From positions 1 to 16,395 of the forward strand of contig JBFJVZ010000136.1 in NCBI GenBank assembly GCA_041623895.1: DNA of 16,395 bases, read 5' to 3'. The translations under genes were made by a program, and so were the position numbers. Numbering within the stretch: the first letter of the stretch is position 1; each line of letters opens with the position of its first letter. Positions 8,401-14,100 of this stretch are shown here, one piece after another. The stretch is from JBFJVZ01 sp041623895. GTDB lineage: Bacteria; Planctomycetota; Planctomycetia; Pirellulales; Pirellulaceae. The notes beneath the pieces were generated by a model that searched no databases, was not told where the DNA came from, and saw only the letters and a program-made list of their open reading frames with translations.

Positions 8401-8450
8401 ACGTTCAATCGATGGCCGATATCATCACGTACCTCATGCAGGTGAATTGA
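5427..8450 (+). CDS. PVC-type heme-binding dehydrogenase-like protein (propeller, HEAT repeats, CxxCH)
   Basis: This 1007-aa secreted protein has the architecture typical of Planctomycetes and Verrucomicrobia. An N-terminal 'membrane-bound dehydrogenase' propeller covers about residues 45-450 (TVAPGFKIELVASEPLIG, AIEWDADGRMYVCEMRGY, GLLWPTAIFPFDGGLFVG). An alpha-helical HEAT-like region covers about 465-860 (HPNAWHRETAARLLYE and similar units). A C-terminal cytochrome-c-like domain covers about 870-1007, with heme motif C887-A-V-C890-H891 and probable axial Met983 in SLMPEGL. Such proteins are thought to accept electrons from sugar or alcohol oxidation in the periplasm. The ATG directly follows the preceding stop, but the signal n-region would be unusually long and acidic; GTG at residue 15 (5469) or Met27 (5505) are alternative starts. 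The family is certain; the substrate is unknown. Confidence 0.9.
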   Translation: MLKVIPDRPADFSPVRIVDICFNYLLMSFLGIGSLCVATSVCAQDYSAELPRIPPTDPQQALKSFTVAPGFKIELVASEPLIGTPVAIEWDADGRMYVCEMRGYSEDRDDAISSIALLTDDDDDGTYDRRTTFADGLLWPTAIFPFDGGLFVGDAPDLYYFKDTDGDGQADEKKVVLTGFGTSNVQGLLNSFRWGLDNRIHVACSSVGGEIRRPDAKDDDKPVNVRGRDIAFDPRSYEFQPTSGAAQHGMCFDDWGRKFVSSNSNHIQQVMYEDHDIARNPYLRAPSSRISIAADGPQAEVYRSSPVEPWRIVRTRLRVAGKARGPIEGGGRAAGYFTGATGVTIYRGDAWPQQWSGLAIIGDVGSNLVHRKRLEPNGLEFIAKRIDKESEFITSNDIWFRPAQFAAAPDGSLHVIDVCREVIEHPKSLPPEIKQHLDLTSGRDRGRIYRVVPTDYRRNRKTEQLSAAPIERLVQLLSHPNAWHRETAARLLYERQDKTSIPMLKQLAGEPQPLGRLHALYALSGQQALDADALLPRLDDAHQQVRRHAVRLAVSRGDSSSITNKLVTMMDDPSLAVRYELAFALGSIKHDQKASALADLIRRDTNDKWIALAVQSSLVDDAGEVFGRLSGDVEFWKRGGAVFLQSLASQIVAQNRETDVLLAVGALSNLPAAVEPLAMPVITELVKGRSRKGSVLANLAGAGKLSAFETKVDALLMKSFQRAADSQLTPQSRVEAIKSLSLASPAQALPALSALIDNRQPQQVQQAAITAMGVYQHPDVARNLILSWPKLSPQLRETASEVLFARPERIMALLDAVDNADLQVSGISRTRLQTAAKSRNFELAERADALLKKMSTGKRDQVLTKYREALRVKGDLVRGRQAFRQHCAVCHKAEGFGHELGPNLAAMKSRGADAILANVIDPNAEVNPQYLNYIVLTEDGNTLTGMITAESATTLTLTRAENAKDTVLRVDIEQLQSTGVSLMPEGLEEKIDVQSMADIITYLMQVN

Positions 8451-8503
8451 AACCACGCAGGTACGTCAGCCCGCCGTGCCAAATTGGTTGGACCGAGTCA
8501 ATT

Positions 8504-9679
8504 ATGGACGACATCATCACGATCATTGCCGGCCGTTCGGATGATGGGTTACGAGAACGGATTGAAACCGCTTGCGACGTGATGGAGAAACACTACTCGG
8601 CCGATCACTACTCAAAAATACGCGTTCTCCGTCACTGGTCCAAACACAACCCTACCATCTCGGGTGAAATCACCAGGCCTACCGCTTTTCGCTGGTACCT
8701 GCGCCGCGAACTTTTCAAGCTTGCGAAACACGGTGCCGAGATTTTCATCGAGCGTTCACGGCAACGCATCGATTTGAACTCTCCGCAGTTGCTGGAACGG
8801 ATCGATGAAAGCGACTTCGATATCACCCGAAAAAAAGTTTTCCTGTTCGGACCCGAGCGGGCTGATCTGTCGATTCAGCGGCTGGAGCATTACACGGGAA
8901 CGAAAGCCGAGGATTTTCAGCGCCATGTTCTACTGACCAACTATCAGATGCACATGGATGCATTTGAGTACGACTATCCGTCGTGCGTCAAACCGGGCCG
9001 GGCGGACGTTCAAATGCCGGCGTACCATTACAAGTATGGTGATCACAACGGGATCACGATCGTCAACATCGGTGTCGGACCTTCCAATGCCAAGAACTTG
9101 ACCGACCATTTGGCGGTCCTGCGACCGGATGCGATGTTGATGGTCGGGCACTGCGCGGGTGTTCGGAATCACCAGGAGATCGGCGATTTTGTCTTGGCCT
9201 CCGGCTACATGCGGGCCGATGGTTTGCTGGACGACGCCTTGCCCCCGGCCGTGCCGATTACGCCCAGCTTTCTGCTGAACAGATACCTGGCCAAGATGTT
9301 GGACGAATCGAGTTTGCCGTATCGCATCGGCGCCGTGTATACGACCAGCGACCGGAATTGGGAATTGTCCTTGAAGACGACACTGGAGGACTTGCGGGCC
9401 AGCCGCAGCATCGCGGTTGATATGGAATCGGCCACGGTGGCTGCAAACGGGTTTCGCTACCGAATCCCCAACGCGACGCTGCTGTGTGTTTCTGATAAAC
9501 CATTGCACGGGCAGCCAAAATTGCCGGACGAGGCAAAGGTTTTTTACGACGAGACGAAAAAGCATCACATCACGGTGGCAACGGCCGCTATCAATCTGGT
9601 CAAACAAGAGCATCCGGACGGATTACCCAACAGCGATATCCGAGCCCCCGAAGAACCGCTGATGGGCGGACCAGGTTAG
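8504..9679 (+). CDS. amn: AMP nucleosidase
   Basis: The enzyme hydrolyses AMP to adenine and ribose 5-phosphate in the cytoplasm and so adjusts adenylate pools. The 391-aa product has an N-terminal Amn-specific helical domain (about 1-160, including TAFRWYLRREL) and a nucleoside-phosphorylase-fold domain with NIGVGPSNAKNLTDH, VGHCAGVRNHQEIGD, VDMESATVAANG (Glu308, ribose binding) and CVSDKPLHG (Asp331, likely catalytic, matching the Asp of E. coli Amn). It is shorter than the 484-aa E. coli enzyme, mainly at the N-terminal side. The frame is open back to TTG at 8447, overlapping the previous stop, but the 19 extra residues look non-native, so ATG 8504 was chosen, leaving a 53-bp gap. It follows two secreted-protein genes on the same strand, an unexpected place for nucleotide metabolism; it may be co-transcribed or merely adjacent. 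Confidence 0.87.
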   Translation: MDDIITIIAGRSDDGLRERIETACDVMEKHYSADHYSKIRVLRHWSKHNPTISGEITRPTAFRWYLRRELFKLAKHGAEIFIERSRQRIDLNSPQLLERIDESDFDITRKKVFLFGPERADLSIQRLEHYTGTKAEDFQRHVLLTNYQMHMDAFEYDYPSCVKPGRADVQMPAYHYKYGDHNGITIVNIGVGPSNAKNLTDHLAVLRPDAMLMVGHCAGVRNHQEIGDFVLASGYMRADGLLDDALPPAVPITPSFLLNRYLAKMLDESSLPYRIGAVYTTSDRNWELSLKTTLEDLRASRSIAVDMESATVAANGFRYRIPNATLLCVSDKPLHGQPKLPDEAKVFYDETKKHHITVATAAINLVKQEHPDGLPNSDIRAPEEPLMGGPG

Positions 9680-10070
9680 TCGCCGAATTCTCCGAATTCA
9701 GTTTCGATTGCGTTAAGTCGCCGTTTCCTCATTCCCACGCTCTGGGGCAGACCGAAGCCGATGAAGCCTTGCAAGATTCGATCATCTCGCGACCGACTTT
9801 CGGCCCGGAAAACGTCTGCGAAAAGACGATCACGGTGTTTGCTGGCCCAGGCCGACCATGCGAAACATCGAGCGGGAAGCCTACGAGTCGCCACCTGATT
9901 ATCTGACCGTTCGAGAAGTTCGCGTCCATCGTTAGGCCGCCCGGTTTTCGTTCTCTCCTCGCCAGTGGGCAACCCACTTCCAGTAAACTGGCAGATGGTG
10001 ATCCAGCCAGTTCGATGCCTCCTGGGCGCCGCAGATTTTGCGACACCAGATTCGCTCCCCCGCCACTTTT
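9680..10070. other. Non-coding gap after amn, possible degenerate repeat
   Basis: No convincing gene was found in either direction. Frames are open for up to about 135 codons on the minus strand, but their composition is Arg/Ser/Gly-rich with no recognisable domain, as expected of shadow frames. A GAATTC-TCC-GAATTC inverted repeat occurs just after the amn stop (about 9685-9699). The string beginning CATTCCCACGCTCTGG (about 9730) resembles fragments of dispersed intergenic repeats, but I cannot verify this from one window. Confidence 0.35.
9961..9992. other. Nested hairpins with AGTAAACTGG
   Basis: AGTGGG-CAA-CCCACT (9964-9978) and CCAGT-AA-ACTGG (9980-9991) are perfect adjacent palindromes. 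GCCAGT (9961-9966) can instead pair with ACTGGC (9987-9992) to enclose both. The structure precedes the broken secreted-protein start at 10082 by about 90 bp, so it could be an old leader or operator, or a terminator for amn if that transcript runs this far. The 10-mer AGTAAACTGG is shared with the inverted repeat at 3985-4019. Confidence 0.3.
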
Positions 10071-10081
10071 GGAGACCTGAC

Positions 10082-10196
10082 ATGCAACGTTACCTATTCG
10101 CTGCACTCGCTGGCTTTGCTCGTGACAGCATCAACCGTGGCGGGCGACGTGGTCGACTTGGTGCCCAGTGATGCTGACGCAAGCTGCCAGCAGGTA
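10082..10196 (+). pseudogene. Frameshifted 5' remnant of a secreted-protein gene
   Basis: An ATG preceded by a good ribosome site (GGAG at 10071-10074, 7-base spacing) opens the frame MQRYLFAALAGFA, which looks like the start of a signal peptide and then degenerates to an Arg/Gly-rich run and a stop at 10171. The +2 frame, from about 10105, continues the signal peptide sensibly as LLVTASTVAGDVVDLVPSDAD. Joining the two gives a normal hydrophobic core and an A-x-A/G cleavage region, so a one- or two-base indel near 10110-10125 is likely. Nothing recognisable follows, and the sequence runs into the end of the convergent ATP-grasp gene at 10197, so the body of the gene is lost. The original family is unknown. 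This is an inference from codon-level reading only. Confidence 0.4.
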
Positions 10197-11075
10197 TCAC
10201 GAGTATCGCGTCCACATCTCGTTCAGTGCTTGGGCGAACAATCGGGGCGAGTCGGAGTCGTATGAAAAGTAGAGTGACGGTTCGATGAGCTCCAGCTCTG
10301 TGACAGCCGGTGATCCATCATCCAGCAGCACGATGTCAACTCGAGCGTACAGCAGGGTCTCGCCTACCGCATTCAGTGCCTGAGTCGCAGTATGCATGAT
10401 CGGTCCGCTTGGCGTGGTCGCTCGAATGATACCACCGTGTTCTTCCTGCACACGGAAGTCGCCGGCCTTCGGCTGTTTCAAAATGGCGTGGCTGTAACGA
10501 CCTCCGAAATAGAACAGTGAGTACTCGCCGGTGGTCTGGATCGAACTCAAGAACGGCTGCACCATGGAAGGCCGCTTTGCATATTCCTTCACCGCCCTAT
10601 CGGATTGTTCCTTTTCATCCGGAGACAAGACAAAGATACCGTCTGCGTTTGCGCCGATGGTCGGCTTCACCACGAGACGTGATGACGACACAGCCTCACT
10701 GAAAAGATCCGCGAGGTGAGTCTCGTCAAGGCGGGCAATCCATTGAGTGGGGACGATGGGGACACCTCGCTGCTGCAGGTCTCTCAAGTAGACCTTGTTG
10801 AGATTCCATTCGCAGATGCGGAGCGGATTGAACAGTCGAGTGCCAGCCTGTTCGATGGCCGACAGTGTTGCCATAAACCGTTCCGGCGCGTTCTGGTAAT
10901 CCCACGGTGAACGGATCACAACCGCATCGAAGTCCGCCCATTCCCTGGTCGGTCGCGACCAGGGAATTTCGACAACGTCCCACCCAAGATTCCGCAACGG
11001 CCCGAATGCGAGGTGATCATAAACGAAGAAGCCTTCCGGATTCTCCATTGTCAGAAATGCACAAGTGTGCGGCAT
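10197..11075 (-). CDS. ATP-grasp ligase-like protein (RimK/DcsG type)
   Basis: The 292-aa cytosolic protein has the ATP-grasp layout. A pre-ATP-grasp domain (about 1-90: CAFLTMENPEGF, VVIRSPWDYQN) is followed by the ATP-binding lobes: NK at 93-94, VVKPTIGANADGIF (Lys137), VQPFL (172-176), GEYSLFYFGGRYSHAILK (183-200) and the acidic metal-site strands RVDIVL (245-250) and ELELIEPSL (260-268). The IRSPWDY signature and overall length fit the group containing the Streptomyces cycloserine-ring enzyme DcsG and many uncharacterised homologues, related to glutathione synthetase and RimK. Such enzymes activate a carboxylate as an acyl phosphate and couple it to an amine or thiol. No partner biosynthetic genes sit nearby, so the substrate cannot be named. 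The start gives a clean first beta strand; no Shine-Dalgarno is visible. Confidence 0.75.
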   Translation of the reverse strand: MPHTCAFLTMENPEGFFVYDHLAFGPLRNLGWDVVEIPWSRPTREWADFDAVVIRSPWDYQNAPERFMATLSAIEQAGTRLFNPLRICEWNLNKVYLRDLQQRGVPIVPTQWIARLDETHLADLFSEAVSSSRLVVKPTIGANADGIFVLSPDEKEQSDRAVKEYAKRPSMVQPFLSSIQTTGEYSLFYFGGRYSHAILKQPKAGDFRVQEEHGGIIRATTPSGPIMHTATQALNAVGETLLYARVDIVLLDDGSPAVTELELIEPSLYFSYDSDSPRLFAQALNEMWTRYS

Positions 11076-11488
11076 AACGGTTTTCAGCTCAGTTTTGGCC
11101 CGTCTTGCTACGACTCCGGATCCTGGAGTGCTTGCGAAGGGACAACCTTACTAGCGCCCCCAGGTGTCGGTGATCTGGCAACAGTGTTTGAACTATACAC
11201 GCATCCGCCTGGCTTCGAACTCGAATGCTCGAACAGTGACGGCTGTACGATTTGGCTTGGTGGTTTTGCGAATGACGACTTGGTGCTAGCCCGAGCGTAG
11301 AGTTCGGGGTGAGGTTATCGCCTTGCGAACTTCATGTCGGCCGGATTCTACGAGAGAATTCTCATTCAGCGCGGAGGTGAGTCCACCGCTGTCGCGAAGC
11401 ACCGATCCTTCCAACCTTTGGTTGGTCCAAGCGAGGGCACAAAGAGCAGAAGCGAACTCCTTTCGGTCTTTTCTTCTTCTTTCACACG
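11076..11488. other. Non-coding gap upstream of the ATP-grasp gene
   Basis: No gene is supported here. A 95-codon frame ending at 11300 mostly overlaps the antisense of the ATP-grasp start and has no domain character. The stretch from about 11320 carries repeat-like features: the 17-mer ATTCAGCGCGGAGGTGA (11364-11380), found inverted at 13726-13742, and a perfect small hairpin CCAACC-TTT-GGTTGG (11411-11425). The promoter for the leftward ATP-grasp gene should lie in this region, but no hexamer pair stood out. Confidence 0.35.
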
Positions 11489-11555
11489 GGCTCCCTGGTA
11501 TGTCCCCCACGACAAGAGCGAGCACCACTCGCTTGACGCGGGGGAGAAGGGAGCC
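11489..11555. repeat. 67-nt compound hairpin, part of a dispersed repeat
   Basis: Three nested perfect stems are visible: GGCTCCCT/AGGGAGCC (11489-11496 with 11548-11555), TCCCCC/GGGGGA (11503-11508 with 11540-11545) and AGCGAG/CTCGCT around the loop CACCA (11517-11522 with 11528-11533). Small unpaired bulges separate them. The right arm runs into the diverged repeat whose other copy lies at the right edge of the window. The fold is like a REP/BIME unit or the remains of a small inverted-repeat element. It is far from either neighbouring gene end (about 415 bp from one, 400 bp from the other), which argues against simple terminator duty. Confidence 0.6.
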
Positions 11556-11754
11556 AGAATGAAAGCTGGTTTACCACACCGATAGCACGAAGCAGCGGTC
11601 TCTTCGACGCGGAGGTTGCATCGGCAAGCGCGAGTTCGCTCAGTTTCTTCGATGCACAGTTCGCGAAGAAACAGACTCGGTTTTCGGAAAGTGGGCAGCT
11701 AACCGGCTGATCTGCAGAGGTGTAGTGATCCAATCGCCGAAGCGATTTAGCTTT
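11540..11754 (+). repeat. Diverged dispersed repeat, copy A
   Basis: This stretch aligns with the reverse complement of about 16171-16383. The first 22 bases (starting GGGGGAGAAGGG) match at 20 positions, and a 34-base block at 11611-11644 containing AGCGCGAGTTCGCT matches at 28 positions. Both copies end in a block reading CGAAGCGATTT followed by GCTT (about 11738-11753 here). The order and spacing of the matching blocks are kept, so this is homology rather than chance. No frame is clearly conserved. It occupies most of the gap before the 490-aa membrane protein gene and may be a non-autonomous mobile repeat or decayed transposon. Confidence 0.6.
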
Positions 11755-11953
11755 GTGCCTGAAGCCTCACGGTCCAAACGCTTCCAGACCTGCAAAGCGC
11801 CCATCGAGTTGCCCAGGGCACCGTGTTTTGTCGATGGCGTGCTGTGGTGCTTGCGCTGATCATGCAGCGAGTGTTTGTTCCCGAGTCCGCGGAGTAGGCG
11901 GTGCTGGTAGAATCGGGCGAGATCATACGGCGCAGCGGTGGATCCGAAGGAAA

Positions 11954-13426
11954 ATGAACGAGTCAGCGAAACGAGAACTCCCGTCTCGATCACGTCGTCG
12001 CCGCGCGTTATGGGCGTCTGCGGTCGTGGTGTTGTTGATCGCCGTCGCTTTCGGCGTGTATTGGTTCCGACCAATCGTTGAGACCATTCAGGTCGAACAA
12101 ATCCCAACGAAGGTCGAGGAGAGGCTCAAGCAAGTTCCCTTCTTGGCCGGAATGAGGCGAAAGCCGAGTGACCTGTGGGAACCGCCCGGCCGCCACACGG
12201 AGCAGCGAACTTATGCTCGCCCGACTTTAATCGAACGCTTACGGCACGGCCAAACAAGAGTACTCAACGACAAAGGACAAGTCATTGAGACTCAGTCTTG
12301 GCGTTGTGGAGAACATCTCAGCAGCCAAGTCTCTTATCGTGATCAACAGGGCCGCGTCATCGTCACTGGGAAGCTGATCGTCGCCGACTCCAACAAGGAT
12401 TTGGCGATGGAATTGAGTCGAGGACGCACGGAAGTCATGGACACGCCACTCGTCCCTCAGGGGCCGCAGAGCCCGCTGAATTCCTATTCCGGCAAGCTGC
12501 TCGCTGATGGCGAGTGGCAGTGGTGGGTCGCCAATGAAAGTAACCATTCGCCTCGCAATTGCCGGATCGGTGACGAAATCATTCTCGGAGCGACGTTAGT
12601 GCGTGACGACGAGGGCATGGCGCTTGTGTTTAATGGCGGTAGGCGCGCGGTGACCGGGGAAGAATTATCGCTTCCCGCGGAGGAGATCGAAGAATGGTTG
12701 AATTTGCCACCGAGTGATTTTAGCAAGCCGTATCGTACGTTTCGGTTTGAGGATGGATGGTTGACGCACGTCGATGGCATCTCGACGAAGAACTTCTTTC
12801 ATGACGCTGTCGATCATCGCGACATATTCTTCCGCGCCGAAAGATATTGGAACTACCAGTTTCGGGCCGATAATCACGCCGGTCAACTTTTTAAGTACAG
12901 AAAAGCTGAGGACAAACTTTTCGAAGTCATTCCGATCATGCTAATCGATAGGAATTCATACAAGCTGACGTTTCAAGGATCCACGGCAGCGCTGCCGCGG
13001 ATCGCCATCATTCATCAAGTACTGGCAACTGCAGGATTGGTGTTCGATTTCCAATTCGGACAGCTCGTTGTCGCAACGGATCAGCAAGCAGCTGACAACG
13101 ATCCGACGGGTGTGCTCGCGATTTCAAGCGATTCGGAAGTTGGACGACGGTTAGACGAATTCGGGGGAGTTCGTTTCACAACAATCGAATACCCGATCCC
13201 ACGTTTCGGCAGGATCTGCAAAGATCTTGAAAAGCGGCTAAATCGAAATGTAGATGATCCGCCAATTTCGATCGAATTTCCCAGGCAATTGTCCGACACC
13301 TATGTGCGTGAAACTACGTTTGGCCAATATCATCCAAAAACGTATCGCAACTTATTGGGTCAGTTGCTTCAACGCGCTGACTTGACGTGTACGGTCGAGG
13401 AAAACGTCATCAAGATTCACGAGTGA
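11954..13426 (+). CDS. Single-pass membrane protein with two STN-like repeats, function unknown
   Basis: The 490-aa product starts with a basic cytoplasmic tail (ELPSRSRRRR), a single transmembrane helix at about residues 18-38 (ALWASAVVVLLIAVAFGVYWF) and a large extracytoplasmic part. Near the end are two similar beta-alpha-beta units: about 345-375 (IIHQVLATAGLVFDFQ ... QLVVAT) and about 455-489 (NLLGQLLQRADLTCTVEENVIKIH). This 'LL..agL.y....n.i.I' pattern resembles the STN/secretin short domain that presents a binding groove at secretin and TonB-receptor N termini. I do not recognise the family. The frame is open upstream to TTG at 11753, but ATG 11954 gives the right topology, and GAAGG sits just before it, though with unusually short spacing. 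It stands alone between two repeat-bearing gaps. Confidence 0.7.
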   Translation: MNESAKRELPSRSRRRRALWASAVVVLLIAVAFGVYWFRPIVETIQVEQIPTKVEERLKQVPFLAGMRRKPSDLWEPPGRHTEQRTYARPTLIERLRHGQTRVLNDKGQVIETQSWRCGEHLSSQVSYRDQQGRVIVTGKLIVADSNKDLAMELSRGRTEVMDTPLVPQGPQSPLNSYSGKLLADGEWQWWVANESNHSPRNCRIGDEIILGATLVRDDEGMALVFNGGRRAVTGEELSLPAEEIEEWLNLPPSDFSKPYRTFRFEDGWLTHVDGISTKNFFHDAVDHRDIFFRAERYWNYQFRADNHAGQLFKYRKAEDKLFEVIPIMLIDRNSYKLTFQGSTAALPRIAIIHQVLATAGLVFDFQFGQLVVATDQQAADNDPTGVLAISSDSEVGRRLDEFGGVRFTTIEYPIPRFGRICKDLEKRLNRNVDDPPISIEFPRQLSDTYVRETTFGQYHPKTYRNLLGQLLQRADLTCTVEENVIKIHE

Positions 13427-13450
13427 TCCCGATCGGTGGCTTCGTCATTT

Positions 13451-13504
13451 CTAACGCGGGCGTAGGTCTGTACCAGCCCGCGTGTTATAGAAGCGAAGCG
13501 TTAG
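13451..13504. terminator. Hairpin element bounded by CTAACGC/GCGTTAG
   Basis: An 8-bp perfect stem ACGCGGGC/GCCCGCGT (13454-13461 and 13476-13483) with a 14-base loop lies about 28 bp past the stop of the 490-aa protein gene. The outer 7-bp ends CTAACGC (13451-13457) and GCGTTAG (13498-13504) can pair instead, giving two competing folds. It could act as a terminator for that gene, although no T-run follows. The flush inverted ends also look like a short mobile palindromic repeat. A related CGACG-TTAG-CGTCG palindrome occurs at 13966-13979. Confidence 0.4.
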
Positions 13505-14100
13505 GAGGGATCGCGTGATTGTGGTTGATGACTTGCTGACGTTTTTTGAAGTTGCGATTGTGCCTCAGACAGGAGAAAAGCGGTAACCCGAAGCCTGAGC
13601 GAATTGTTGGAGACGTCAAGGGTCTACGATTTGACGTTAACAGATTTGGAATTTGGGCCCCTTGGTGCATTCGCTTGCCTCGACCGAGGCGACTTGGGCG
13701 CCGCTGTTCGACGCACCGGTCATCTTCACCTCCGCGCTGAATCGCCAAAGCCTAACAGCTGCCGGTTTCATCGACTGATACAGGTGTCGCTGGACAGCAA
13801 TCCAGGTTGGCAACGTTCGTCCTGGCTCGCCTCCTTCAGCTCGCTGTGGCAGAGGGGCTGGGGGTTGAGGGAGCCGGGTTCACTGAGTCGCAAATTCGTT
13901 TGCCCGAGCTCGTTGGTCGTGGGCAACAGCTGTGCTCTCAGGATCCCTGCGTTTTGGCTTGTCAACGACGTTAGCGTCGGTGCTTTCGCAGCGGCTTGGA
14001 TTCGCGGACAAAACCGCCGGTCGGACCCGAGTGGAATCTTGCTGCCGGTAGTGCGACAATCTTGATTGGTTTTCTAGACTTCCTTATCTCGAGCATTCAC
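13505..14100. other. Non-coding gap with repeat fragment and possible gene debris
   Basis: No intact gene is supported. A short open stretch (about 13651-13777) reads on the plus strand as GPLVHSLASTEATWAPLF and onward to a stop, plausible but only about 45 codons and without a start. The exact 17-mer TCACCTCCGCGCTGAAT (13726-13742) is the reverse complement of 11364-11380. A 153-codon plus-strand frame (13604-14065) is rich in Ser, Trp, Arg and Leu without domain pattern and is most likely fortuitous. The palindrome CGACG-TTAG-CGTCG lies at 13966-13979. The promoter of the next gene must lie near the right end, but none is clear. Confidence 0.35.

Noticed and set aside
8930..9613. 227-codon minus-strand frame opposite amn
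   Set aside because: Antisense to a strongly conserved enzyme, with no recognisable domain or start signal.
9676..10106. Overlapping minus-strand frames of 125-135 codons after amn
   Set aside because: Two different frames are open over the same bases with Arg/Ser-rich translations and no domain; neither is convincing.
11753..11953. 67-codon TTG-start extension of the 490-aa membrane protein
   Set aside because: The added residues are Cys/Arg/Pro-rich, overlap repeat copy A, and would put a long odd tail before the membrane helix; ATG 11954 fits better.
13604..14065. 153-codon plus-strand frame in the gap before the zinc-ribbon gene
   Set aside because: Low-complexity Ser/Arg/Trp composition, no ribosome site and a repeat-derived 17-mer inside it; more likely non-coding.
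13996..14100. TTG-start extension of the zinc-ribbon protein
   Set aside because: It adds a hydrophobic stretch before the Cys motif, whereas related proteins start right at the ribbon; ATG 14101 was chosen.
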